16,956 nt of DNA from Candidatus Yonathbacteria bacterium CG17_big_fil_post_rev_8_21_14_2_50_43_9 (GTDB lineage: Bacteria > Patescibacteriota > Minisyncoccia > Phycocordibacterales > UBA1550). The stretch is from positions 1 to 16,956 of the forward strand of contig PCUO01000035.1 in the NCBI GenBank assembly GCA_002771015.1, given 5' to 3'. The position numbers were made by a program, and so were the translations under genes. The notes below the pieces were generated by a model. That model was not told the DNA's origin, searched no databases, and saw only the letters and a list, made by a program, of their open reading frames with translations. Of this stretch, positions 1-6,754 are shown one piece after another; position 1 is the first letter of the stretch, and every line of letters starts with the position of its first letter.

Positions 1-16
1 GTGCGCGATCGCGCAC
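1..16. repeat. 16-bp perfect palindrome at window edge
   Basis: GTGCGCGATCGCGCAC is its own reverse complement. It lies 23 bases beyond the stop codon of the minus-strand upp gene, and on the plus strand a T-run follows at about 30-37. It may be part of a terminator or a repeat, but the window edge cuts off the context. Confidence 0.5.
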
Positions 17-39
17 TATTGCTGTGTTATTTTTTTAGT

Positions 40-583
40 TTAATTCCCAAAATACCTGTCGCCAAAGTCTCCCAGCCCTGGCACAATATATCCTTTATTG
101 CCTAATTTTTTGCCGTACTCAGCGCAAAGAATTCGTACAAGCAGAAAATTCTTTTGGAGATTAGCAATGCCTTCTGGGGCAGAAATGATACCTACAAAAA
201 TAATGTTCTCCTCGCGAGCTCCTGCTTTTACGAGTGTATTTATTCCCGAAACCGCGCTTCCTCCGGTCGCAAGCATTGGGTCAAGAACGATGACAACATC
301 ATTTTTTGAGATTTTTGGAATATTTTGATAGTACGCTTTTGGTCTGAGAGTTTTTTCGTCACGCTTGAGCCCAATGAAGCCTACCGATGCTTTTGGGAAC
401 TTTTCTATAAATGCCGGCAGGAGCGCAAGTCCAGCGCGGAGAATTGGAACCAGGATAATGCTGTTCTTTGTGGTGTGACGTGCAACCTCTTTTGCAAGCG
501 CGCGAGCGACATCTTGGGCAGACTTTCGGAATTCCTCTGTTTTGGTTTTTTTTGTTTCGTAAAATTAAAAATGGATCTTTCAT
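40..583 (-). pseudogene. upp: Uracil phosphoribosyltransferase, frameshifted in a poly-A tract
   Basis: The family converts uracil and PRPP to UMP in pyrimidine salvage. Read on the minus strand, the long open frame 564..40 carries the UPRT signatures VPILRAGL, the PRPP loop VLDPMLATGGS, SAPEGI and the C-terminal uracil-binding motif VPGLGDFGDRYFG, ending in TAA at 42-40. That frame has no start upstream: it meets a stop at 567-565. The ATG at 583 opens another frame giving MKDPFLILRNKK, which fits the family N-terminus. The two frames meet at a run of eight T on the plus strand (546-553, eight A in the mRNA). Removing one A gives RNKKTKTEEFRKSAQDVA, the expected family sequence. About 181 residues would result, slightly short at the N-terminus. 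The lesion could be a real indel, a sequencing or assembly indel, or a slippage site. Identity is firm; whether the gene is dead is not. Confidence 0.85.
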
Positions 584-620
584 CTTTCTTACTTCTTAGA
601 AGTACAAAATTCAATTTTCT

Positions 621-722
621 GTCATTGCGAGTCGTACTCTGACGTGGCTGAATTAGCAAATTCACTTCATGGAAGCTACCAAGAGTTTACCGTACTGGAT
701 TGCATCTAGTCCTCGCAACGAC
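621..722. repeat. Palindromic repeat with GTCATTGCGAG ends
   Basis: The left end GTCATTGCGAG (621-631) and right end CTCGCAACGAC (712-722) are inverted copies with one mismatch. Just inside the right end, CTGGATTGC (695-703) is the complement of GCAATCCAG, which follows the same GTCATTGCGAG motif in a second copy at 16685. A further inverted pair, GAAGCTACC (672-680) and GGTAGCTTC (732-740), overlaps the right end. The element lies between the divergent upp and phosphoribosyltransferase genes, has no coding capacity, and looks like a dispersed hairpin or MITE-like repeat. Confidence 0.7.
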
Positions 723-772
723 GAGAATCTGGGTAGCTTCGTAGTTCAATGTGTTTTATACACTTATATTGT

Positions 773-1414
773 ATGTCATCGTCTACCATTTTCAAAGACC
801 GCATTGATGCAGGCAAAAAACTCGCGGTAGTTTTAAGTGATTTTAAAAACACAGACGCTATTGTCCTTGCCCTTCCACGTGGAGGCGTTGTTGTTGCAAA
901 AGAAGTTGCGTACGAGCTTGGTCTTCCATTGGACATCATAGTTACACGCAAAATCGGAGCGCCAGGAAATGACGAGTATGCTATAGGTGTAATTGATATC
1001 ACAGGTGCTGGAGTATGGAACGAAGCCGAGCGCGCGTATGTAGACACCAAGTGGCTTGATCAAAAAATTGAATCCGAGAAAAAGGAGGCGATGCGAAGAT
1101 TTGAAACATATCGAAAAGGAATGGGCGCTCTCAACATAAAAAATAAAACAATTATTATTGTGGATGACGGAATAGCGACAGGACTCACGATGTAAACTGC
1201 TGTGGCGTATTCAAAGCGCGAAGGCGCTTTGAATGTGGTTGTTGCTGTACCTGTCGCATCTCCAGAATCCGTGCGAACCATTAAAAAAGATGCTGATGTC
1301 AGTGTTCTTGAAACCCCTATTTTCTTTTCCGCCGTTGGCGAATGGTACGAAGATTTCCCTCAAGTTTCCGACGAGGAGGTCATTTCGGCACTTGCGTCAA
1401 AAGGACCTTTATGA
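773..1414 (+). pseudogene. Phosphoribosyltransferase-domain protein with an in-frame TAA
   Basis: This is a type I phosphoribosyltransferase-fold protein of the broad group that uses PRPP to modify bases; its substrate is unknown. Conserved pieces are LALPRGGVVVAKEVA, the basic VTRKIGAPGNDEYAIG, the PRPP loop VDDGIATGLTM (near residues 130-140) and, after the stop, VVVAVPVASPES and WYEDFPQVSDEEVI. A TAA at 1193-1195 directly follows the PRPP loop, but the same frame continues with clear homology to TGA at 1412-1414, so this is a substitution and not a frameshift. The family usually has Arg or Lys there, and AAA to TAA would suffice. Without the stop the protein would be 213 residues. ATG 773 is preferred over the upstream ATG 749 because it starts next to a TATACA/TATATT-rich segment and the extra residues look non-native. 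It may be a dead gene or an error. Confidence 0.8.
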
Positions 1415-1420
1415 TAGTAT
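1392..1420 (+). promoter_or_regulatory. Putative promoter for rpsU
   Basis: TTGCGT (1392-1397), a 17-base spacer and TAGTAT (1415-1420), inside the tail of the preceding phosphoribosyltransferase frame. The -10 box ends 8 bases before ATG 1428, which predicts a leaderless or nearly leaderless mRNA. Confidence 0.45.
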
Positions 1421-1427
1421 GTCTCCT

Positions 1428-1685
1428 ATGTCTACGGTAAACGCAGAAGTCAAGAAAAACCCAAACGAAAACGCGATTAGCCTTATTCGTCGCTTTACAA
1501 AGCGCGTGCAGGGCTCGGGAGTTATCCCCCGCGTTCGTTCTATTCGCTACAACCAGCGCAAGCCAAATCATTTCAAAATGAAAAAGAGCGCTCTTGTTGT
1601 TCTAGGTATGCGCAAGGAATACGAGCTTTTGGAAAAGCTTGGCAAACTCCCAGAAAAGAAACAAAAGAGACGCTCGTCAAGGTAA
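1428..1685 (+). CDS. rpsU: Small ribosomal subunit protein bS21
   Basis: A highly basic 85-residue protein with the bS21 pattern: ISLIRRFTKRVQGSG, IPRVRSIRYNQRKP and a KKSALVVLGMRKEYELLEKLG stretch, then a Lys/Arg-rich tail. bS21 binds the 30S subunit near the anti-Shine-Dalgarno region. It is a little longer than the 70 or so residues of E. coli S21, as is common in CPR bacteria. An in-frame ATG at 1419 would add MSP; ATG 1428 is preferred because a -10-like TAGTAT lies 8 bases upstream. The stop TAA (1683-1685) shares its last A with the ybeY ATG, so the two genes are probably translationally coupled. Confidence 0.9.
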   Translation: MSTVNAEVKKNPNENAISLIRRFTKRVQGSGVIPRVRSIRYNQRKPNHFKMKKSALVVLGMRKEYELLEKLGKLPEKKQKRRSSR

Positions 1686-2062
1686 TGTCACTCACTATTA
1701 CAAACACGACAAAAGGCAAGCTCCCCCGCTTGCCTTTTGCTAAAATTGCCGAAACCGTACTTGGGAAGGAATACAACTGTTCGTTCGTTGTTGTAGGTTC
1801 AAAAAAATCTCAGGAGCTCAACCGTACGTATCGCGAAAAAGATTATCCAACAAACATCCTTTCATTCCCTCTTGATAAAAATGAAGGCGAGATATTTTTA
1901 GACCTTAAGAAAGCCCGAGCGGACGCTGTAAATTTTGACCGTTCTTATACAAATTTTATTGGGTTCCTGTTCATTCACGCGCTTTTTCATCTAAATGGTT
2001 TAGACCACGGGGTAAAAATGGAGAATGCGGAGAAAAAAATCCGCTCTATTTTCAAAATCTAG
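1685..2062 (+). CDS. ybeY: Endoribonuclease YbeY (rRNA maturation factor)
   Basis: YbeY is a zinc-dependent metalloprotein involved in 16S rRNA 3'-end maturation and ribosome quality control. The 125-residue product has the zinc motif H98-ALF-H102-LNGLD-H108, matching the family HxxxHxxxxxH, preceded by RTYREKDYPTNILSFPLD, which matches the family segment with an Asn where Asp is common. The start ATG overlaps the stop of rpsU by one base, linking it to the small ribosomal subunit gene. The N-terminal piece TNTTKGKLPRLPF resembles CPR YbeY proteins, supporting this start. A perfect hairpin at 1710-1739 lies within codons 9-19 (see findings). Confidence 0.9.
   Translation: MSLTITNTTKGKLPRLPFAKIAETVLGKEYNCSFVVVGSKKSQELNRTYREKDYPTNILSFPLDKNEGEIFLDLKKARADAVNFDRSYTNFIGFLFIHALFHLNGLDHGVKMENAEKKIRSIFKI
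1710..1739 (+). terminator. Hairpin inside the 5' end of ybeY, possible attenuator
   Basis: CAAAAGGCAAG (1710-1720) pairs perfectly with CTTGCCTTTTG (1729-1739) around an 8-base loop CTCCCCCG, forming an 11-bp stem that ends in TTTT. It begins 25 bases after the rpsU/ybeY overlap. It could reduce transcription from rpsU into ybeY or stabilise the rpsU mRNA end; the U-tract is short and within the stem, so a terminator role is uncertain. Confidence 0.35.
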
Positions 2063-2092
2063 TACATCTTATACAGAAGTATCTAATGAGCA

Positions 2093-2210
2093 CTATATAC
2101 GTATCATATACTATATAACTGGGTGCAATATTCTGCGTTCGCTCAGGAATACAAACTCCGTGTTTGTATTCCTCTCACTCACCTGAGAATAGTATAGGAT
2201 ACGTACATAG
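2093..2210. repeat. 118-bp nested inverted repeat upstream of ftsA
   Basis: Outer arms 2093-2112 and 2191-2210 are inverted copies matching at 18 of 20 positions. In the centre, AGGAATACAAAC (2145-2156) pairs perfectly with GTTTGTATTCCT (2162-2173) across a 5-base loop. A third pair, CTCAGG (2142-2147) with CCTGAG (2182-2187), overlaps the central arm and could form an alternative fold. There is no coding potential. The whole is a cruciform or RNA-structure candidate in the ybeY-ftsA gap. Confidence 0.7.
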
Positions 2211-2220
2211 GCAAGAAGGT

Positions 2221-2249
2221 TTGAGCGTACAAGATTTTTTTGTTACAAT
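2221..2249 (+). promoter_or_regulatory. Putative ftsA promoter
   Basis: TTGAGC (2221-2226), a 17-base spacer and TACAAT (2244-2249), with the ftsA ATG at 2261. The predicted start of transcription lies only a few bases before the ATG, so the leader would be very short. Confidence 0.55.
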
Positions 2250-2260
2250 AAGAAGAACAT

Positions 2261-3424
2261 ATGAGCTCACGCACAAAACGGATAGCAACAGGCATTGATG
2301 TAGGAACCCACGCTACTCGTGTCGTAATAGTAGAGCATTCTCGCGGGGAGGCGCCCATTATCATTGGCACAGGTATTTCAGAAACCCGTGGGCTTCGCCA
2401 TGGATACATTGTAAATAAATCAGACGCAATTCGCAGTATCAAGAACGCCATTACCAATGCAGAAAAAATGGTCGGATTTAAAATAAAGAACGCAATACTT
2501 TCCATAGGAGGAATAAGTCTTGAATCTTCTATTTCTCACGGCACAACCATCATCTCACGGGCGTCTAGTGAGGTAACCGAGTTAGATCTCAGAAAGGCAT
2601 CCGCGGAAGCAGAGGAAAACCTAAGCCACCTAACAAATAAACGCATTATTCACCGCATCCCGCTTCGTTACAAACTAGACAACAAAGAGGTGCTTGGCGA
2701 CCCGATTGGAATGACCGGCACAAAACTTGATACAAAGATGTTGTTTATCACCTGTCTAGAGCAACACCTAGATGACATCATTCGCACCATTGAGGAGCTG
2801 GGTGTTGAGGTAGACGAAGTGGTTCCGTCGCCAATCGCCGCAGGGATGGTCGCTCTAAGCAAGAAGCAAAGATCTGTCGGATGCGCTCTTGTAAATATCG
2901 GCGCTGAAACAGTTTCTATTGCGGTTTTTGAAAATGATACTCCGATCTCCCTCCAAATATTCCCAATTGGCTCCACCGACGTTACAAACGACATCGCTCT
3001 TGGATTAAAAATTCCACTTCAGGAAGCTGAAAAAATAAAACTTAGTGGACCTGAAGGAATTTATTCAAAAAAGAAACTAGATGAAATTATTGAAGCGCGC
3101 CTCTACGACATTTTCGAACTAATTGATTCACACCTAAAAAAAATAGGTCGTAGTGGACTCCTCCCTGCAGGGGTCGTGCTTACCGGGGGTGGCACAGGTG
3201 TTGCAACAATAGAAGATCTTGCAAGGGCAGTCCTGAAACTACCGTCATCCATTGCGCATCCTGCTATTACAAGTGGTGGCAAACATGTTGTTAAAGATTC
3301 TTCATGGCTTGTAGCATACGGTCTTGCAGTCTACGCATTACAAAAACCAGGTGATACTTCAGAAAATATTTTAAGTGACATTATTGAAACTCTAAAAAAT
3401 TGGGTAAGGCCGTTTTTGCCATAA
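2261..3424 (+). CDS. ftsA: Cell division protein FtsA
   Basis: FtsA is an actin-fold ATPase that anchors FtsZ filaments to the inner face of the membrane. The 387-residue product shows the phosphate-1 motif GIDVGTHATRVVIV (11-24), the SHS2 (1C) domain from roughly residue 80 to 165, the phosphate-2 segment VNIGAETVSIAVFE (211-224), the adenosine-binding LTGGGTGVATIEDL (307-320), and the C-terminal amphipathic helix ILSDIIETLKNWVRPFLP, the likely membrane-targeting sequence. Length is close to the usual 400-420. ftsZ follows 190 bases downstream, but a strong terminator separates the two, so they look like separate transcription units. The gene is preceded by a good promoter and a large inverted repeat. 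Confidence 0.95.
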   Translation: MSSRTKRIATGIDVGTHATRVVIVEHSRGEAPIIIGTGISETRGLRHGYIVNKSDAIRSIKNAITNAEKMVGFKIKNAILSIGGISLESSISHGTTIISRASSEVTELDLRKASAEAEENLSHLTNKRIIHRIPLRYKLDNKEVLGDPIGMTGTKLDTKMLFITCLEQHLDDIIRTIEELGVEVDEVVPSPIAAGMVALSKKQRSVGCALVNIGAETVSIAVFENDTPISLQIFPIGSTDVTNDIALGLKIPLQEAEKIKLSGPEGIYSKKKLDEIIEARLYDIFELIDSHLKKIGRSGLLPAGVVLTGGGTGVATIEDLARAVLKLPSSIAHPAITSGGKHVVKDSSWLVAYGLAVYALQKPGDTSENILSDIIETLKNWVRPFLP

Positions 3425-3469
3425 GTTAAAAACATTTAACAACCGACCTGTGACATTTGACTAAAATTC

Positions 3470-3518
3470 AACAAGGGGGTTTGCGCGAAGCGCAAACCCC
3501 CTTGTTTTGTTGCTTATT
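3470..3518 (+). terminator. Strong intrinsic terminator after ftsA
   Basis: A 17-bp perfect stem (3470-3486 with 3490-3506) containing a run of five G opposite five C and capped by a GAA loop, followed by TTTT and a T-rich stretch. It begins 46 bases after the ftsA stop and should isolate ftsA from ftsZ. The sequence before it (CTAAAATT) is A-rich, so it may act weakly on the other strand. Confidence 0.85.
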
Positions 3519-3530
3519 TTCCTTGCCACA

Positions 3531-3562
3531 TGTCAAATGTCCCAAAATTTGTCAATTGTCCC
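3531..3562. promoter_or_regulatory. Tandem TGTCAAnTGTCCC motifs before ftsZ
   Basis: TGTCAAATGTCCC (3531-3543) and TGTCAATTGTCCC (3550-3562) differ at one base and start 19 bases apart. An inverted copy of the first ten bases, GACATTTGAC, lies at 3452-3461 on the other side of the terminator. The second repeat overlaps the proposed -35 box of ftsZ. These could be binding sites for a regulator of ftsZ; no regulator is identified. Confidence 0.4.
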
Positions 3563-3577
3563 CCTTCTTGGTATTCT
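3549..3577 (+). promoter_or_regulatory. Putative ftsZ promoter
   Basis: TTGTCA (3549-3554), a 17-base spacer and TATTCT (3572-3577), 38 bases before the ftsZ ATG. No clear Shine-Dalgarno sequence precedes the ATG (AGATCATCAGCC). Confidence 0.4.
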
Positions 3578-3614
3578 AATGGTAATTAATAGTTTTTAAA
3601 TCAGATCATCAGCC

Positions 3615-4817
3615 ATGCCAAAAGTACAGCCAGAAGTAGAAGCATTCGCACGCATAAAAGTCATCGGGGTTGGTGGCTCAGGAAAAAACGCGGTGAATCA
3701 TATGGTCACCTCAAAAATCAAGGGTGTTGAATTTATAGTGATGAACACAGACGCGCAGGATCTACATCACTCTCTAGCGCAGAAAAAAATCCACATCGGA
3801 AAGAATCTAACACGTGGACTAGGCACTGGTATGAACCCAGAAATTGGCCGCAAAGCCGCGGAGGAGACAAGAGAGGAAGTTCAGGGTGTAATAAAAGGCG
3901 CTGACATGGTGTTCATTGCTGGCGGAATGGGCGGTGGCACCGGCACAGGAGCAGCGCCTATCGTTGCTGGTATTGCAAAGGAGCATGGTGCTCTTACTAT
4001 TGGTGTTGTTACACGTCCATTTACTTTTGAAGGATCTTACCGCGCTAGGATCGCCGAAGCAGGACTGGACGAACTTAGAAAAAGTGTTGACGCGCTTATT
4101 ATAGTTCCCAACGATCGTATAATGAGCGTTGCAGACAGTGATACAACTTTTAAAACCGCATTTATGATGAGTGACGAGGTGCTTCGACAAGCAGTAGAGG
4201 GCATCTCAGACCTTATTACAACACCAGGAATCATCAATGTAGACTTTGCGGATATCCGTTCGGTACTCTCAAACGCAGGATCGGCTCTCCTAGGTATTGG
4301 CTCCTCTATCGGTGAAAATCGCGCGCAGGAGGCTGCTCTAGCCGCTATTAACTCTCCCCTTCTAGACCTCTCAATTTCTGGTGCAAAGGGCGTGCTTTTC
4401 GCTATTGCTGGTGGAGCAGACCTTCGCATGCATGAGATAAACGAAGCTGCAAAAATAATCACAGAATCAATTGACCCAGATGCGCGAGTTATCTTTGGAG
4501 CAATTATTGATGAAAAGTTAAAGAAAAATGAAATCAAGATTACTGTTATTGCCGCTGGCTTTCCAGAGGGTGTTGAAAAACGCAACCTTTTCACAGGTGG
4601 CGCAAAACAACAAGGATTGCCGAGAGAAGAAACTAGAGAGAAGCGCGAGATCAACAACAGTTTCGTTGAGCAAGAACAAAAAAAAGTTGAGGTTGCGCAG
4701 AGCAGTGTAAAAGAAAAATATGACAAGGAGCCAGTCGCAATTATAGACCTGGATGCGGAAGGCAACGAAGACTGGAGCGCAGTGCCGGCGTTTCTTCGTC
4801 GCCCCAAGAAGATATAG
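3615..4817 (+). CDS. ftsZ: Cell division protein FtsZ
   Basis: FtsZ is the tubulin-like GTPase that forms the division ring. The 400-residue product has VIGVGGSGKNAVNHM near residue 16, the tubulin signature GGGTGTG (106-112), VTRPFTFEG, and the T7 catalytic loop NVDFADIRSVLSNAG from about residue 208. After the globular core (to about 325) comes a charged, variable linker rich in Glu, Lys and Arg, then the conserved C-terminal peptide VPAFLRRPKKI, which docks on FtsA. The presence of both the FtsA amphipathic helix and this tail suggests a working FtsA-FtsZ tether. Length is typical. The start is supported by VKVIG-type sequence soon after the N-terminus and an upstream promoter. Confidence 0.97.
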   Translation: MPKVQPEVEAFARIKVIGVGGSGKNAVNHMVTSKIKGVEFIVMNTDAQDLHHSLAQKKIHIGKNLTRGLGTGMNPEIGRKAAEETREEVQGVIKGADMVFIAGGMGGGTGTGAAPIVAGIAKEHGALTIGVVTRPFTFEGSYRARIAEAGLDELRKSVDALIIVPNDRIMSVADSDTTFKTAFMMSDEVLRQAVEGISDLITTPGIINVDFADIRSVLSNAGSALLGIGSSIGENRAQEAALAAINSPLLDLSISGAKGVLFAIAGGADLRMHEINEAAKIITESIDPDARVIFGAIIDEKLKKNEIKITVIAAGFPEGVEKRNLFTGGAKQQGLPREETREKREINNSFVEQEQKKVEVAQSSVKEKYDKEPVAIIDLDAEGNEDWSAVPAFLRRPKKI

Positions 4818-4852
4818 TTATCTAGTTTCTCGTGCATAGTTTGTAGTTTATA

Positions 4853-5188
4853 GTGATAAAAATCGAATCATACAAAAACCTAATTGTTTGGGAACGATTT
4901 ATTGAATTAGTTGGTGAAATATATAAACTTACCGAGAAATTTCCAAAATAAGAAATATATGGAACTACCTCTCAAACGATAAGAAGTTCCGTGTCAATTC
5001 CATCAAATATAGCCGAGGGAAGCAAACGAGGTACGAGGAAGGATTTCAAGAATTTCTTAGTAAACGCCTTTGGCTCTGGCGCTGAGTTGGAAACTCAGAT
5101 AATAATTTCAAAACGATTGCCACAAACCCATAATCTAGATTATACTAAAGCAGAAAAGCTCCTCAATAAGATTATGAGGGTGTTTTAA
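4853..5188 (+). pseudogene. Four-helix-bundle (23S rRNA intervening-sequence type) protein with an internal TAA
   Basis: This small helical family is common in CPR genomes and was named from intervening sequences of 23S rRNA; its molecular role is not settled. Starting at GTG 4853, the frame gives YKNLIVWERFIELVGEIYKL and TEKFPK, then TAA at 4949-4951, then EIYGTTSQTIRSSVSIPSN, IAEGSKRGTRKDFKNFLVNA and ELETQIIISK, ending in TAA at 5186-5188. All these parts match one family protein in order and in one frame, so a single substitution explains the break. Family members read FPKEE here, so GAA to TAA is the likely change. Total length would be about 111 residues, near normal. No sign of rRNA surrounds it. 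It may be a recent pseudogene or a sequence error. Confidence 0.8.
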
Positions 5189-5255
5189 ATAAATTTATTA
5201 GTCAAAGGGGTCAAGAGACTACTCACCACTAACAACTACCAACAAATAACTAAGT

Positions 5256-6176
5256 ATGTACGATCTAATTATAATCGGTGGAGGTCCCGCAGGAGCCGCT
5301 GCGGGTGTGTACGCTGCACGCAAGCGTTTGAAGACGCTCATCATCGCTGGAACTTTCGCTGGTCAATCAACAGCCTCATCTGAAATTCAAAACTGGGTTG
5401 GCACTATTGCCATCTCTGGAGAGGCACTTGCTCTTTCATTGCGAAAGCACGTTGAGGCGTATGCGGACGAGCACCTCACCATATGCGAGGAGGTCGTTCA
5501 AAAAGTTGAATCTAAGGTTGGCAGTTTCATTGTTACCACGCACAAAAATTCATACATCGCGCGCACAGTCCTCGTAGCCACAGGGAGCCACCGTCGGAAA
5601 CTTGAGGTGCCGGGAGCAGAGACTTTTGAGCATCGTGGGCTCACATACTGCGCTTCTTGTGACGGTCCACTCTTTGAAGGTCAGGACCTAGCCGTAGTTG
5701 GTGGTGGCAATGCCGCTTTTGAAACAGCAGCGCAACTTCTTGTGTACGCAAGAAGTGTCACAATCATTCACAGAAGTAACAACTTTAACAGAGCTGATTC
5801 TATCACTGTTGAAAAAGTGCTCTCGCACCCAAATATGCGCGCGGTAAAAAACGTGGAGATTACTGAAGTGAAGGGAGACAAATTTGCGAACGCGATTGTG
5901 TACCGCGACAAAGAAACAGACAAAGTGATAAAGCTTCCTGTTGGCGGTATTTTTGTGGAGATTGGTCAGCTCCCAAACACAGAATTTTTGAAAGGCGTTG
6001 TTAATTTGAATGAACGTGGTCATGTAGTCATAGACCCTCGCACGCAGAAAACAGGTGTTCCAGGCATCTGGTCTGCGGGCGATTGCACCGACGTGCTCTA
6101 CCACCAAAACAACATAGCCGCAGGCGACGCTGTTCGCGCGCTGGAAGACATTTTCCAATATTTACATTCTAAATAG
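5256..6176 (+). CDS. trxB: Thioredoxin-disulfide reductase-like flavoprotein
   Basis: A cytoplasmic FAD enzyme that passes electrons from a nicotinamide cofactor to a disulfide substrate such as thioredoxin. The 306-residue product has the FAD motif GGGPAGAAAGVYAARK (8-23), the redox pair C132-A-S-C135, the nicotinamide-binding GGGNAAFE (149-156), and the C-terminal FAD motif GIWSAGDCTD. Length fits low-molecular-weight TrxR. The usual NADPH-phosphate motif HRRxxFR reads HRSNNFNRAD (172-181), so two of its arginines are changed; this resembles AhpF or other atypical reductases and may mean NADH use or another donor. No thioredoxin gene is visible nearby. It begins after an AC-rich spacer. Confidence 0.85.
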   Translation: MYDLIIIGGGPAGAAAGVYAARKRLKTLIIAGTFAGQSTASSEIQNWVGTIAISGEALALSLRKHVEAYADEHLTICEEVVQKVESKVGSFIVTTHKNSYIARTVLVATGSHRRKLEVPGAETFEHRGLTYCASCDGPLFEGQDLAVVGGGNAAFETAAQLLVYARSVTIIHRSNNFNRADSITVEKVLSHPNMRAVKNVEITEVKGDKFANAIVYRDKETDKVIKLPVGGIFVEIGQLPNTEFLKGVVNLNERGHVVIDPRTQKTGVPGIWSAGDCTDVLYHQNNIAAGDAVRALEDIFQYLHSK

Positions 6177-6186
6177 TTATTATGCT

Positions 6187-6696
6187 ATGAAGGAGAGAAC
6201 CAAAATTGATCCAGAACTGCTACCACTGCGAATGAGCGGAGTCTCTGCCGGCTTCAAAGCATCTCTCTATACTCTGATTGCATTGCACCTTCTAATTTTG
6301 CTTTCCAGCGGTTTCCTTCAAAAAATATTTCTTGAAGGCGAACAATTCGTTCTAGTTATCCAAACAACATTCCTGTTTATTTTTATATCAATAATTTCAG
6401 GCGAGTTTTCAAAATGGCAACTCTCCAAATTGACAGAGCAACATTCTCTAGAAATTTTGCTACACAATGTTGATTTTTTGAGACAAACTGTTTTCAAAGG
6501 CGTTCACATAACATCATTTATACTTCTTGTTGAAATCGCTATTATTTTGCGGTTTGGTGCTCCGGTGATGGAGAAACTGCCACAATCTTTTGGATATATT
6601 GGACTCGTCATTTTTGTATCTACTCCGTTCTTTTTCGTCGCAACATATTTGGCTATTAGAAACCAGTTTAGAAAACTATTCGGTGGTATCGCTTAG
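6187..6696 (+). CDS. Four-helix integral membrane protein, unknown function
   Basis: I do not recognise this 169-residue protein. It has a polar N-terminus (MKERTKIDPELLPLRMSG) and four hydrophobic segments: LYTLIALHLLILLSSGFL, FVLVIQTTFLFIFISII, ITSFILLVEIAIILRFG and GYIGLVIFVSTPFFFVATYL, with a cytoplasmic-looking basic end (RNQFRKLFG). No catalytic motif is apparent. It starts 10 bases after the flavoprotein stop and is probably co-transcribed with it, although TTATTATG just before the ATG could act as a -10 box. A 22-bp hairpin follows directly. Confidence 0.75.
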   Translation: MKERTKIDPELLPLRMSGVSAGFKASLYTLIALHLLILLSSGFLQKIFLEGEQFVLVIQTTFLFIFISIISGEFSKWQLSKLTEQHSLEILLHNVDFLRQTVFKGVHITSFILLVEIAIILRFGAPVMEKLPQSFGYIGLVIFVSTPFFFVATYLAIRNQFRKLFGGIA

Positions 6697-6700
6697 AATA

Positions 6701-6748
6701 ACTACCTGCATAATAAGTTAACGGTCGTTAACTTATTATGCAGGTAGT
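6701..6748. terminator. 22-bp perfect hairpin between convergent genes
   Basis: Arms 6701-6722 and 6727-6748 are perfect inverted copies around a 4-base loop GGTC. It sits between the plus-strand membrane gene (stop at 6696) and the minus-strand prmC (stop at 6755). The T-runs on either side are weak, but position and stem strength favour a two-way terminator. Confidence 0.7.
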
Positions 6749-6754
6749 ATTATT

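Noticed and set aside
749..772. Upstream ATG 749 as the phosphoribosyltransferase start
   Set aside because: It would add MCFIHLYC, which does not fit the family, and it overlaps a -10-like TATACA; ATG 773 fits better.
4037..4837. A 266-codon open frame opposite ftsZ
   Set aside because: It is antisense to a clear FtsZ, is Ser/Ile-rich with no domain, and is explained by the codon use of the opposite strand.
1193..4951. Stop-codon reassignment (TAA read as sense) to explain the two in-frame TAA codons
   Set aside because: TAA ends several intact genes here (upp, rpsU, ftsA, tsaD, valS), so recoding is unlikely; mutation or sequence error is simpler.
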